Numbered from the stretch's first letter, positions 27,212 through 36,130 are shown. The stretch is DNA of 64,000 bases from Cohnella phaseoli (GCF_003386235.1 NZ_QRDZ01000027.1:62001-126000); one strand, 5' to 3'. Notes: generated by a model not told the origin, from the letters alone. Translations and numbers: made by a program.

Positions 27212-29884
27212 ATGCGTGCCATATTGAAAATTTATACGACGGATTGGAAAAATATCTTCAAGGTGCCTACGGGCATTTTCTTGATTTTGGCTATTATTTT
27301 GCTTCCGTGCTTGTACAGTTGGGTCAACATCAAGTCGGTGTGGGACCCGTATGCCAATACTTCCGGCGTGAAGGTTGCGGTAACGAACGAGGACCGGGGA
27401 GCGACTGTGCTGGATAAGAGCATCAATGTCGGAGAGGGCCTGATCGACAATTTGCGTAAAAACCCGAAGCTGGGCTGGACGTTCGTCGACCGCGAGGAAG
27501 CGGAGCATGGAGTAGACAACGGCACGTATTACGCGAGCATTCTCGTGCCCGCCGATTTCTCCGAACGCATTACGGGAATTGCCGAGGGGCGGCTTGACCG
27601 TCCCGAGGTCGTCTATACGGTGAACGAGAAGATCAACGCGATCGCGCCCAAGATTACGTCTTCGGGCGTATCCGCGATCGCGAAACAGATCAATGAAAGC
27701 TTCGCGGAGGCGGTCAGCGAAGCGCTGCTGACGAAGCTTCAAGAGGTCGGGGTGCAGGTCGAGGATCAGCTTCCTACGATTCGTAAAGTCGAGAGCGGCG
27801 TTTTTGAGCTGGAAAGCAAACTGCCGGACATCCGGGCCGCTGGACAGAAGGTGTTGGAGCTGGAGCAGAAGCTGCCCGAAATTCACGACAAAGCGCAGAT
27901 TATTACGCAGGTCGAGGCGAAATTGCCGGAAATCGAGCAGGCGGCCAAGCATCTGCTGAAGCTTCAGCAGAATTGGCCGAAAGTCGAGGCCGCCGCCTCG
28001 GAGGTGCTGGTCATTCAGCAGAAGCTGCCGCTCATTCGACAGGCCGCGGACCGAGTCGCCGAGCTGGATCGCAACTTCGACCGCGTGGCGGAGGCGATTC
28101 AGCTCGCGTCAGACAAAGCGGCCAAAGCCACGGAGCTTGTTGCGGCGGCCCAAGAGGCGCTGCCGCGGGTGGCGGAGATCGCCGACAAAGGCATTGCCTT
28201 TGCGGAGGGTCTCAACGGTTTTCTAACGGCGAACGCGGGGGCTTTCGAGACGATCGCTCCAATCGTGAAGCAGAATCTGATTTTAGCACAACAGGCCGCA
28301 GATGCGGTCGCTCAGCTTACCGGACGGCTTATGGGCATCGACCCGGAGAAGCTGCCGACTCCGGAAGAGGTGCGCGCGGTTAGAGACCGTCTGGTTGGGG
28401 CGGCAGGCGTGCTAGAGAGGACGGCTGCGCTGCTGGAGCGGATCGACTCCTATTTGCCGGGAGAGGCTTTGGGCAATGCGGCTAAGAGGATTGGCGACGC
28501 AGCGGACCGGATGAACCGGCAGGCGGAAATATTGGGCGTTATCGCGTCCGGGCTGGAGAACGGCAAAGCTCCCGCGAAGGAGCTTGTCGAGCGGCTGAAC
28601 GCGTTGTCCAAAGAAACGAGCGGGGCGCTGGGAGACGTCTTGGCTCGCTACGACAGCGAGATTGTCCCGGCGATTTCGCGCGGACTCGGCAAGCTGACGG
28701 AAGCTGCGGGAACTTCGGCTGAGAAGCTGCGGGAGGCTCAGGCGAGGCTGCCGGACGTCGCAGCGATATTGGAGGATGCGCAGGCCGGGCTGCTCTTCGG
28801 ACAAGAGGAGCTGAAGAAGCTTCAGGGCGATCTGCCGCAAATCCGGGAGAAGGTGCACGAGCTGTCGCAAGCTTTCGGAGAGAAAGCGAAGGCGTTCGAG
28901 CAGGCAGTGAATCTCGCGGCCCCGTTCGTTCGCGACGAACTTCCGGCAATCGGGAAGAAGCTGGATCAGGCGGCGGCGTTCGTGAAGAACGACTTGCCCG
29001 AAGCGGAGCGGGAACTGTCCAAGCTGGCCGACTTCGTGCGGAACAAGCTTCCGGAGGTCGAATCCGGCGTGCACAAGGTGGCGGGACTGGTCAAGAACGA
29101 TCTTCCGGAGCTGGAGCGCGCGGTGCGCACGGCGGCGGACAAGCTGCGCGAAGTCGAGGAAGACAATCATTTTGCGGAGCTGTCCAAGCTGCTGCGGGGC
29201 GATATTCGGAAAGAAAGCGAGTTTCTGGCCAACCCCGTTCTCGTTAAGGAAAATCGCAAATATCCGATACCGAACTACGGCTCGGCCATGTCGCCGTTCT
29301 ACTGCGTGCTGTCGCTATGGGTCGGCGCGACGCTGCTCATCTCCTTGTTGAGAACGGAGCCCGACGATCGGGAAAACTACAAGGCCTATCAGCTGTTTCT
29401 GGGCCGTCTGGGAACCTTCGCGACGATTGGGCTGCTGCAGGCGCTGTTTATTACGCTGGGGGATCTTTTCATTTTGGATGCTTACGTCGCCGATCCGCTC
29501 GAATTTGTCCTGTTCGCCATGCTGGTCAGCCTCGTGTTCGTGACGATCACATATACGCTGCTGTCGGTTTTCGGCAATGTGGGCAAAGGGATAGCGATCA
29601 TCTTTATGGTGTTTCAATTTTCCAGTTCGGGAGGCACGTTCCCGATCAGCACCACTTCTCCGTTCTTCCAGGCGCTGAACCCGTTTATGCCGTTCACTTA
29701 TGCGATCAGCCTGCTGAGGGAGGCGGTCGGCGGCATTCTGTGGGAGACGGCGTTGAAAGACATGCTTGCGCTGATCTTATTTATCGCACTGAGTCTGGTT
29801 CTGGCGCTGGCGCTGAAGCGGCCTTTGAGCGGAATTATCCGCAAGTCTACGGAGAATGCCAAGAAGACGAAAATCATCGCGTAG
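27212..29884 (+). CDS. YhgE/Pip-domain membrane protein
   Basis: Protein of 890 residues of the YhgE/Pip group, found near type VII (Ess) secretion systems and as a phage-infection protein in lactic bacteria. The N-terminal helix (IFLILAIILLPCLYSWVNIKSVWDPY) starts the hallmark segment, followed by VTNEDRGATVLDKSINVGEG. Residues about 190-660 form a very long helical, coiled-coil-like stalk with recurring LPxI/ELPxIxxK units (KLPDIRAAGQKVLELEQKLPEIHD; ELPAIGKKLDQAAAFVKNDLPE). The C-terminus has about five membrane helices of an ABC-2-like permease. No Ess genes lie in the window. Its task is unknown. Confidence 0.9.
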   Translation: MRAILKIYTTDWKNIFKVPTGIFLILAIILLPCLYSWVNIKSVWDPYANTSGVKVAVTNEDRGATVLDKSINVGEGLIDNLRKNPKLGWTFVDREEAEHGVDNGTYYASILVPADFSERITGIAEGRLDRPEVVYTVNEKINAIAPKITSSGVSAIAKQINESFAEAVSEALLTKLQEVGVQVEDQLPTIRKVESGVFELESKLPDIRAAGQKVLELEQKLPEIHDKAQIITQVEAKLPEIEQAAKHLLKLQQNWPKVEAAASEVLVIQQKLPLIRQAADRVAELDRNFDRVAEAIQLASDKAAKATELVAAAQEALPRVAEIADKGIAFAEGLNGFLTANAGAFETIAPIVKQNLILAQQAADAVAQLTGRLMGIDPEKLPTPEEVRAVRDRLVGAAGVLERTAALLERIDSYLPGEALGNAAKRIGDAADRMNRQAEILGVIASGLENGKAPAKELVERLNALSKETSGALGDVLARYDSEIVPAISRGLGKLTEAAGTSAEKLREAQARLPDVAAILEDAQAGLLFGQEELKKLQGDLPQIREKVHELSQAFGEKAKAFEQAVNLAAPFVRDELPAIGKKLDQAAAFVKNDLPEAERELSKLADFVRNKLPEVESGVHKVAGLVKNDLPELERAVRTAADKLREVEEDNHFAELSKLLRGDIRKESEFLANPVLVKENRKYPIPNYGSAMSPFYCVLSLWVGATLLISLLRTEPDDRENYKAYQLFLGRLGTFATIGLLQALFITLGDLFILDAYVADPLEFVLFAMLVSLVFVTITYTLLSVFGNVGKGIAIIFMVFQFSSSGGTFPISTTSPFFQALNPFMPFTYAISLLREAVGGILWETALKDMLALILFIALSLVLALALKRPLSGIIRKSTENAKKTKIIA

Positions 29885-29944
29885 GTGTCCGAATATTTCA
29901 TGTCCAATGTCCGAATGCAACATGGCAAGCATGATGGGGAGTTT

Positions 29945-29967
29945 GTTATCATTGATAACGGTTCTCA
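29945..29967 (+). promoter_or_regulatory. Possible Fur-type site before the siderophore-binding gene
   Basis: A perfect 7-1-7 palindrome GTTATCATTGATAAC (29945-29959) overlaps TGATAACGGTTCTCA (29953-29967), which partly matches the Fur consensus TGATAATNATTATCA. The location, 26 bp before an iron-transport gene, supports iron control, but the match is imperfect. Confidence 0.45.
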
Positions 29968-29992
29968 TCATGGAGTAAAGAAGGGAAAGCTC

Positions 29993-31015
29993 ATGTTCAT
30001 TCGGAAAAATGTTATGCTGCTAGCCGCGTTCTTCCTAGCCGCGGTTTTAATAACCGGTTGCGGGAAAGGGGAAGAGGGCTCGAATGCCGGTCAGTCGGCG
30101 CTTCCGTCCTCCTCTGCGGCGGAATCTCCATCTCCGAGCGAAAGCGCGCAAAGCGCTGATCCGTCCGGCACCAGAATCTATAAAGACGCTTTGGGCAGAG
30201 AGGTTGAAATTCCGACTCATCCCGAGCGGATCATTACTTCCCAATACCTGCCCCAAATGATTGCCCTGGGAATAAAGCCGATAGGGGCGGCCACCCATCT
30301 GTTAACGGGATTCGACGCGATCAAGGATCAGATCGGTGGGATCGAGGATGTCGGACCGGCCAATGAGCTGAATATCGAGAAAGCTTTAACGCTGCAGCCG
30401 GATCTTATTCTTGTAGCGGAATGGAACAAGGATAGTGTGGAGCAGCTCAGCAAGATCGCTCCTACAGTTGTCGTCCAATGGGCGGACAAGGATCCGTTCG
30501 GCCATCTGCGCGAAGTAGCCGACGTGTTGGGCAAGACCGACGAAGCGGAGCAGTGGATTCAAGCTTACGAGAAGAAGAGCGAAGAGGCTCGGAGCAAGCT
30601 GGCCGGTCACGTTGCGGACGGCGAGACGTTCGGCGTCGTCGTAATCGGAGGCTATGAAAACAGACAGCTTCGAGTATACGGCTCCGGCAACGTCGGATAT
30701 ACTTTATTCGAAACGCTTGGGCTTTCCATGACCGATCGCGTCAAAGCGGCATGGGAGAAGGGCGATAATGGCCAGGGCTTGGCGATTTCGCTTGAACAGC
30801 TGCCCGAGCTTGCCTCCGCGGACCGGCTGTTTCTAGTAACGTTCCATAACGATGAAGACTTCGTGAAGGAAGTCGAGCAGAGCAAGCTCTGGGCGAACCT
30901 CCCGGCCGTCAAGAACGACAAGGTTTACACGGTGGACGACGGGCTATGGTTTTCTTACGACGTCATGTCCTTCGCGGCCCAATTGGACGATGCCGTTCGA
31001 TTGCTGACTCGTTAA
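29993..31015 (+). CDS. Iron-siderophore ABC transporter binding lipoprotein
   Basis: Secreted lipoprotein of 340 residues (FecB/FhuD type). The signal ends in a lipobox with C23 (LAAVLITGC), followed by a Ser/Pro-rich linker. The binding-protein domain has RIYKDALGREVEIPTHPERIITSQY, LGIKPIGAATHL, LNIEKALTLQPDLILV and SKIAPTVVVQW. It captures ferric siderophore for FecCD-type permeases, but no permease or ATPase gene is adjacent. The ATG at 29993 starts the signal peptide; an earlier ATG at 29885 would add residues with no signal. A Btr-like regulator follows, which itself contains a binding-protein domain. Confidence 0.9.
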   Translation: MFIRKNVMLLAAFFLAAVLITGCGKGEEGSNAGQSALPSSSAAESPSPSESAQSADPSGTRIYKDALGREVEIPTHPERIITSQYLPQMIALGIKPIGAATHLLTGFDAIKDQIGGIEDVGPANELNIEKALTLQPDLILVAEWNKDSVEQLSKIAPTVVVQWADKDPFGHLREVADVLGKTDEAEQWIQAYEKKSEEARSKLAGHVADGETFGVVVIGGYENRQLRVYGSGNVGYTLFETLGLSMTDRVKAAWEKGDNGQGLAISLEQLPELASADRLFLVTFHNDEDFVKEVEQSKLWANLPAVKNDKVYTVDDGLWFSYDVMSFAAQLDDAVRLLTR

Positions 31016-31094
31016 GCTTCATAATGAATGAGATTGAGGAAGTTCTCCGATACGAACCGGGGGCTTCCCTTTTCCTATAGGAGGGAAGATTTGC

Positions 31095-32678
31095 GTGTCC
31101 GCCCCTAATGGCTTTTCGCCGCGATTGTCCGCCGTCTACCTCTGGGAGGATATTCGGATCGAATCATTCTCGCCTTCATCGGGAATTCACGATCGGAAAT
31201 ATGAGAAGCATGCACTGATCGTTGCCCGCGAAGGGGCGGGGCAGTTGTCGGCGGGAGGACGGGAATACGCGCTGGAGTTTGGAAAATGCTTCATTTTCCC
31301 TCCGGGCACATCGCTGCAATTTGATAATTTCTCCGATTATCCGCTTAGCGCATATGTGTTGGAGTTCTATCCGCTCACACTGGCTGGGGAGGGGCAGTCG
31401 ACGATTCAGCAAGGAGAATGGGGCATTATTCCGTTCACTCGGATGATCGAACAGGTTCGAGTACTGTACGAGAGCAGGCATGCGGAGGAAGGGGCGGAGC
31501 CCTATCGGCAACATTTGCTCTTCCAGGAAATCATCTATCTTGTGCTGCAATCGGAGGCGAGGAAGCCGAACGACGACAGCAGTCAAGCGGTTCGCCAGAC
31601 GATCGAGTTCATCAAAGCTTCTTATGCCCTCGAATTGACGCTTGCGCAATTGGCCGAAATGGCGGATATGTCCGAGAGGCACTATTCTCGGCTTTTCTTA
31701 AAGCTGACCGGAATGAGTCCGATCGAATACTTGATCAAGCGCCGTCTGAATCGCGCCAAGCAGCTTTTGTTGACGTCGGGAGATTCGATTCAGGAAATTG
31801 CGGCCATAACCGGCTTCCGCGATCCGTTTCATTTCAGCCGAAGCTTTAAAAGACATATGAACGTCTCTCCCCGCGTCTACGCCCGTCTCCGAAGGCAGGA
31901 AATCCGCATCGTCTGCATGCAGTATTTAGGAGATTTGCTAGCGTTGGGCGTGACTCCGGTAGGTGCTCCGGAACTGCTCCTTAAAGGAGGTTATTTACGT
32001 GCGAAGACTTCGGATATTGCCGCTGTCGGTTCTTCCGTCGTTCATCCGAATTTGGCTCGAATCGCCGAATTGCGTCCGGACGTCGTGCTGACCTTCGATG
32101 GACACCATTATGAGGACTACGCGCAAATTGCACCTACGTTAAGCATCCCGTGGTTTACGCCATTTTTTGAACGATTTCGCTTTATTGCGAACTGGATCGG
32201 CAAGGGGAAAGAAGCGGAGCGTTGGATCGAAGAGTATCAAGCGCAAGTTGCAGAGACGAGAAGATCGGCAATGAGCGGTCTGGAGGCAAATGCGACCTTC
32301 TCCTTCTTCTGGATGAGAGGACTTCCCGAGTCGTTTCAGGTGTATTACGACATGCCGGTATTGTACAGGGATTTGCGCTTGCCGGCCCCCGAGGCCGTTG
32401 CCCGCGTCCAAAGGCAGGAGGGACATGAGTTCAAGGAGGATATTCCGATTGAAGAGATAGCTCGGTATGCGGGAGATTATCTCTTTATCGTCGTTTCGGA
32501 GGATGCCGAATCCTTGCTTGGCTGGGAGCGGCTGAAGAAGCAGCCGCTCTGGCGCGAACTGGAAGCCGTTCGGCGCGACCGTGTCTATCGGCTGACCGAA
32601 GACTGGATTATGACCGACCCGCTCTCCTTGTCGGGACAGCTCAAGGATTTCGCTCGAATGCTGACCGAGAGACGCTGA
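31095..32678 (+). CDS. Btr-like AraC regulator fused to a siderophore-binding domain
   Basis: Regulator of 527 residues in three parts: an N-terminal cupin-like segment (ALIVAREGAGQLSAGGREYALEFGKCFIFPPGT), an AraC double helix-turn-helix at about 168-270 (LTLAQLAEMADMSERHYSRLFLK; IQEIAAITGFRDPFHFSRSFKRH), and a C-terminal FecB-like domain (VCMQYLGDLLALGVTPVGAPELL, VHPNLARIAELRPDVVLTF). This architecture is that of Bacillus Btr, which binds ferri-bacillibactin and activates its uptake genes. GTG start at 31095 with AGGAGGGAAG. The fused domain has no signal, so it senses intracellular siderophore. The likely target is the binding-protein gene just upstream and a distant permease operon. Confidence 0.9.
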   Translation: MSAPNGFSPRLSAVYLWEDIRIESFSPSSGIHDRKYEKHALIVAREGAGQLSAGGREYALEFGKCFIFPPGTSLQFDNFSDYPLSAYVLEFYPLTLAGEGQSTIQQGEWGIIPFTRMIEQVRVLYESRHAEEGAEPYRQHLLFQEIIYLVLQSEARKPNDDSSQAVRQTIEFIKASYALELTLAQLAEMADMSERHYSRLFLKLTGMSPIEYLIKRRLNRAKQLLLTSGDSIQEIAAITGFRDPFHFSRSFKRHMNVSPRVYARLRRQEIRIVCMQYLGDLLALGVTPVGAPELLLKGGYLRAKTSDIAAVGSSVVHPNLARIAELRPDVVLTFDGHHYEDYAQIAPTLSIPWFTPFFERFRFIANWIGKGKEAERWIEEYQAQVAETRRSAMSGLEANATFSFFWMRGLPESFQVYYDMPVLYRDLRLPAPEAVARVQRQEGHEFKEDIPIEEIARYAGDYLFIVVSEDAESLLGWERLKKQPLWRELEAVRRDRVYRLTEDWIMTDPLSLSGQLKDFARMLTERR

Positions 32679-32715
32679 CTTTGGAATTTAAGGATGGAAG
32701 CCGGACGGGGTGGGA

Positions 32716-32724
32716 TGCTATAAT
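32716..32724 (+). promoter_or_regulatory. Extended -10 promoter of the Bax-inhibitor-like gene
   Basis: TGC followed by a perfect TATAAT at 32719-32724, 33 bp ahead of the ATG. No convincing -35 is seen, which is acceptable for an extended -10 promoter. Confidence 0.6.
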
Positions 32725-32756
32725 TGGAATAATCTTACGGACAAGGTGGGTATGGA

Positions 32757-33497
32757 ATGATTGGACGCAGCGGTAATCCAACATTAAACGATAGTACGTT
32801 CGAGAACTCCGGACATTACGGCGGAACGGAGCGAATGACGATCGACGGCACGGTGAACAAATCGTTCATCACGCTGGCGATTTTGCTCGGAGCGGCGTTC
32901 GTGACGTGGTCGATGTTCTTCAACGGCCAGAATGTGACTCCTTTTATGATCGGCGGTGCGATCGGCGGACTGGTGGTCGCTCTGATCGTTAGTTTCAAAG
33001 CAACGACCGCTCCCTATCTTGTTCCGGTCTACGCTGCGCTGGAGGGCATGTTCCTCGGAGGGCTGTCCGCGACCTACGAATCTCTGTACAACGGCATTAC
33101 GCTACAGGCTTCCTTGCTGACCATGTGCGTATTTGTTGCCTTGCTGCTTGCGTATAAGGCGCGGATCATCAAAGCGACCGAGAACTTCAAGCTTGGCGTG
33201 TTCGCGGCGACGGCGGGCATTATGCTTCTGTACTTGGCGAGCTTCGTGCTCGGTTTCTTCGGAATCACGATTCCGTATTTGCACGACAACAGCCTGATCG
33301 GTATCGGCATTTCTCTCGTGATCGTGGTTGTGGCGGCGCTTAATCTGGTGCTCGATTTCGATTTCATCGAAAGCGGCGCGCAGCAGGGCGCACCGAAATA
33401 CATGGAATGGTACGGCGCGTTCGGCCTGATGGTTACGCTTGTCTGGCTGTATATTGAGATGCTTCGCCTGTTAGCCAAGATCGCCAGCCGCGATTAA
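32757..33497 (+). CDS. Bax inhibitor-1/YccA-family membrane protein
   Basis: Integral membrane protein of 246 residues. The N-terminal motif RSGNPTLND followed by a linker and seven hydrophobic segments (SFITLAILLGAAFVTWSMFF to LMVTLVWLYIEMLRLLA) matches the YccA-like group annotated as Bax inhibitor-1. The conserved FDFIESG segment near the C-terminus is present. The function in bacteria is unclear; a membrane-quality or ion-leak role has been proposed for relatives. It has its own promoter and is followed by a terminator, so it is monocistronic. Confidence 0.9.
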   Translation: MIGRSGNPTLNDSTFENSGHYGGTERMTIDGTVNKSFITLAILLGAAFVTWSMFFNGQNVTPFMIGGAIGGLVVALIVSFKATTAPYLVPVYAALEGMFLGGLSATYESLYNGITLQASLLTMCVFVALLLAYKARIIKATENFKLGVFAATAGIMLLYLASFVLGFFGITIPYLHDNSLIGIGISLVIVVVAALNLVLDFDFIESGAQQGAPKYMEWYGAFGLMVTLVWLYIEMLRLLAKIASRD

Positions 33498-33519
33498 AGC
33501 GGCTAGTTGGGATGACGAA

Positions 33520-33556
33520 GGGCTGTTTCGCTTTTGGCGGAGCGGCTCTTTTTTGT
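33520..33556 (+). terminator. Intrinsic terminator after the Bax-inhibitor-like gene
   Basis: Arms GGGCTGTTTCGC and GCGGAGCGGCTC pair around TTTTG with several G-U pairs, followed by a six-T run. Confidence 0.65.
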
Positions 33557-33575
33557 GGTTATAGCCCACGGTTTT

Positions 33576-34277
33576 TCAATGCTTACGCAAGGCGAAACGA
33601 AGGTAATCCTTTGTCACGGCCACAGGCTGACTGCCTGTCAGGAAGCGCTGATCGCTCACCCGCCATGTGTGCGTGGATTTATCTTTTCTGCGAATATAGA
33701 CGTAGTTGTAGGGGGTAGTGGCGTATATGGAGTAGCCCTTTTTTGCGCAATCCCGTAGAAATTTGACGTCCTCGCCAAGCGAGAGATTTTGGAAGCGTAC
33801 ATTTTTGAGAATTTCTCTCCGAAACAAGAGGGTTCCTCCTTGAACGAAGCGGACGAATTTGTTCTTTTCTTGAGGAGAGCGAATGATAAGCTTGTTGCTC
33901 GCGACCAAATAGACCAAGCACGCGTGCTTGCCTGTCACCGGACTTTTCGTGCGCAGAAGCGCTTTGACTTGCTCGTTCAGATAGTAAGGGGAATAATAAT
34001 CATCGTGGTCGAATTTAGCAATGAGCGGATATTTGGCCCTGCTGATGCCGCAGTTCAAACATTGGCCTAACGAGATTTGCTCCGGAACTTGATAAACGGA
34101 TACATTCGGGAGGATGGACGCTTTTTTTCTCCATTCCTGCAAATTGAGGCTGTCCTTGTTAAGGATAATAATCAATTCTTTGCGCCTATAGCGCTGCATG
34201 CGGTAATTGTTCAAAATATTTAGGAGAAAATCAGGCTGATTCGTGCAAGTGATAATGGACACACCCGGTTTGGACAA
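33576..34277 (-). CDS. Family 2 glycosyltransferase
   Basis: Protein of 233 residues with the GT-A nucleotide-sugar fold: VSIITCTNQPDFLLNILNNY at the N-terminus, the metal-binding DxDD-type motif in LIAKFDHDDYYSPYYLNEQ, and the acceptor-side ED in LSLGEDVKFLRD. Likely makes a surface or spore polysaccharide. I take the TTG at 34277 as start because GAGGGGAAAG lies at ideal spacing before it and the fold begins there; a TTG at 34418 gives 280 residues but adds a low-support extension. It is divergent from the sigma-factor gene. No other sugar-transferase genes adjoin. The sequence is more A+T-rich than its neighbours. Confidence 0.82.
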   Translation of the reverse strand: MSKPGVSIITCTNQPDFLLNILNNYRMQRYRRKELIIILNKDSLNLQEWRKKASILPNVSVYQVPEQISLGQCLNCGISRAKYPLIAKFDHDDYYSPYYLNEQVKALLRTKSPVTGKHACLVYLVASNKLIIRSPQEKNKFVRFVQGGTLLFRREILKNVRFQNLSLGEDVKFLRDCAKKGYSIYATTPYNYVYIRRKDKSTHTWRVSDQRFLTGSQPVAVTKDYLRFALRKH

Positions 34278-34422
34278 CGCTTTCCCCTCCGCTCGGTTAC
34301 CTGGCTTTATCCTTTTATGAAATTCAAAATCAAGGGGCTTTGCTTGGGCAGAATTTGAGGGAGAGTAGCGATACGCAACGTTTCCGATCGTCAGGCGGCA
34401 AGGACGGAAGGCGGGCAACGAC

Positions 34423-34449
34423 TATCACAAAAAGGTGCCTTCCATTGTC
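34423..34449 (+). promoter_or_regulatory. ECF41-type promoter of the sigma-factor gene
   Basis: TATCACA (34423-34429), a 16-bp spacer, and TGTC (34446-34449), followed by G. This is one base off the ECF41 consensus TGTCACA-N16-CGTC at each box. It sits 37 bp before the sigma start, implying autoregulation. Confidence 0.75.
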
Positions 34450-34486
34450 GTAGTACTAACGAATCAAGAAGCAAGGAGGATTGCCG

Positions 34487-35356
34487 ATGACAGTCGCCCA
34501 AACCTATGAGCGATACCAGTCGATGCTCTTCGGATTGGCTTATCGGATGCTGGGGATGGCTGCGGACGCGGAGGATATCGTTCAGGACGTGTTCGCTCAA
34601 TATATGCAGGTCGATTCGACGGGAATTTTGAATGAGAGAGCTTATCTGGCGAAAATGACGGCGAACCGCTGCATCAATCTGCTCAAGTCGTCTCGCCGCA
34701 AGCGGGAAACGTATGTCGGGGAGTGGCTGCCCGAACCGCTGCCCGGCGGAGAATCGGTCGCCGATCCGGCGGAGCGCCGCGACAGCATCGGTTATGCGTA
34801 TGTTGTTTTGCTGCAGAAGCTTACTCCGTTGGAGAGAGCGATTTACATTCTGAAGGAGTCGCTAGGATTCGAATATGCGGATATCGCGGGCATTCTGGAT
34901 CGCACCGAGACGAGCTGCCGGAAAACGTTCAGCAGGGCAAAGGCGAAGGTAGGGGACGATTCGGCCGCACCGTTGACGGGAGAGGTGGTGAAGGATGCCA
35001 AGGAGCGCTTTGTCGATGCATTTCTTCGCGCATCGGATACGGGCAATTTCCGGCCGCTGCTCTCGTTGCTGCTCGATGATGTCGTCCTGATTACGGACGG
35101 GGGAGGCAAAGCTCGGGCAGCGATCAATCCGATCTTCGGGATCCGGCGAGTACAGGCGTTCCTCGAAGGCTTGTCCTCCAAGGGTACTTTTCAGGAGGGC
35201 TGCGAACGCATCTTTATAAATGGAGAACCGGCCGTGCTGCAACGGAAGGAAGGGCGGATTGTGAAAGTGCTGTACGCAGAATGGGAGCCGGATGGCTCCC
35301 GTATCCGCCGTCTTTATATCATCGTAAATCCGGATAAGCTGACTCGATTCACTTGA
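34487..35356 (+). CDS. ECF41-type RNA polymerase sigma factor
   Basis: Extracytoplasmic-function sigma factor of 289 residues with sigma-2 (MLFGLAYRMLGMAADAEDIVQDVF), sigma-4 (TPLERAIYILKESLGFEYADIAGILDRTETSCRKTFSRA) and a C-terminal SnoaL-like extension. The ECF41 hallmarks are all present: WLPEP in the linker, DGGGK in the extension and NPDKL at the end. In that group the extension modulates activity in place of an anti-sigma factor, and the usual targets are carboxymuconolactone decarboxylase, oxidoreductase or epimerase genes. The convergent neighbour is such a decarboxylase. Start at 34487 (AAGGAGG upstream); an ATG two codons earlier is possible. Confidence 0.94.
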   Translation: MTVAQTYERYQSMLFGLAYRMLGMAADAEDIVQDVFAQYMQVDSTGILNERAYLAKMTANRCINLLKSSRRKRETYVGEWLPEPLPGGESVADPAERRDSIGYAYVVLLQKLTPLERAIYILKESLGFEYADIAGILDRTETSCRKTFSRAKAKVGDDSAAPLTGEVVKDAKERFVDAFLRASDTGNFRPLLSLLLDDVVLITDGGGKARAAINPIFGIRRVQAFLEGLSSKGTFQEGCERIFINGEPAVLQRKEGRIVKVLYAEWEPDGSRIRRLYIIVNPDKLTRFT

Positions 35357-35795
35357 CGGCGCCTGGGTACAGGCCCGTGGATACGCCGATGCGATTCCAT
35401 GCATTGATGACGTTAATCGCCATGATCAGGTCGATGAATTGTTTTTCGCTAAAGTGCTGACGTACGCGATCATAGACTTCCTTAGGGACTCCGGCTTCAG
35501 ACAGCTTGGTCGCGTACTCCGTCAGCTCGATCACGGCGCGTTCCTCCGCAGTAAAATGCGGCACCTCATGCCAAGCGGTCAGCAGTAGAAGCTTCTCCGC
35601 GCTTTCGCCCATGCTCAGCAGATCCTTGGCATGCATATCGATACAGTACGAGCAGTTGTTGATCTGCGAAGCGCGCAGCTTGATCCACTCGTACAGCTTG
35701 CGATCCAGCCCGCTGTTCTGAATAAATTGCTCAAGCCCGAGCATAGCCTTGTAGGCAGCCGGGTTGGCCTCGTAATGATTCATTCTAAGCTCCAT
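35349..35795 (-). CDS. Carboxymuconolactone decarboxylase-family (AhpD-like) protein
   Basis: Protein of 148 residues with the AhpD-like CxxC motif: NCSYCIDMHAKDL, preceded by LYEWIKLRASQIN. The two cysteines and the following His form the redox-active site used against peroxides in related proteins. Its 3' end overlaps the sigma gene by 8 bp on the opposite strand. A promoter with the ECF41 pattern lies upstream (35839-35865), so the sigma factor probably drives it. The electron donor and substrate are unknown. Confidence 0.92.
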   Translation of the reverse strand: MELRMNHYEANPAAYKAMLGLEQFIQNSGLDRKLYEWIKLRASQINNCSYCIDMHAKDLLSMGESAEKLLLLTAWHEVPHFTAEERAVIELTEYATKLSEAGVPKEVYDRVRQHFSEKQFIDLIMAINVINAWNRIGVSTGLYPGAVK

Positions 35796-35838
35796 ATTGA
35801 ATCTCTCCTCACAGTCCTTTATTTGCTTACATGATTAA

Positions 35839-35865
35839 GACAACGAGGAAACCGGATTTGTGACA
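35839..35865 (-). promoter_or_regulatory. ECF41-type promoter of the decarboxylase gene
   Basis: On the minus strand: TGTCACA (35865-35859), a 16-bp spacer, and TGTC (35842-35839). The -35 matches the consensus TGTCACA exactly and the -10 differs in one base from CGTC. The spacing is identical to the sigma gene's own promoter. Confidence 0.85.
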
Positions 35866-35890
35866 CGGGGAAGCTCTCCATGAAAGTCGT

Positions 35891-36027
35891 CCACCACACG
35901 TGCTTTATCCCCGTCATCCAACCAAAATCCGCTCCAATAGTTCCGTCACGCGTGCTTATTCCCGCCATTCAACCAAAGTCTGCCCCAATAGAACCGCCAC
36001 ACGTGCTTATCCCGTCATCCCGCAAGC
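35891..36027 (+). repeat. 51-52 bp tandem repeat, about 2.6 copies
   Basis: Units start at 35891, 35943 and 35994. Each begins CC-x-CACxCGTGCTTAT and ends CCCCAATAG or a near variant. Changes between units are scattered substitutions plus one 1-bp indel, so the 66-codon reading frame across it is not credible as a gene. It lies in the 414-bp gap between the decarboxylase and EamA genes; the remainder of the gap holds the GTTAAC boxes and a ribosome site. Confidence 0.75.
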
Positions 36028-36130
36028 TACACCTCGTCAGTAAACGCCAAACTAGCTGCCACAAAACAGGTGGAATATAACCTACAACTTGTATTATCCT
36101 TTTTTATATTGTTTTTACTTTGATCTGTGT

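Noticed and set aside
35880-36080. 66-codon gene across the 51-bp repeat
   Set aside because: No ribosome site; one repeat unit differs by 1 bp, which would shift the frame, and substitutions are not codon-biased.
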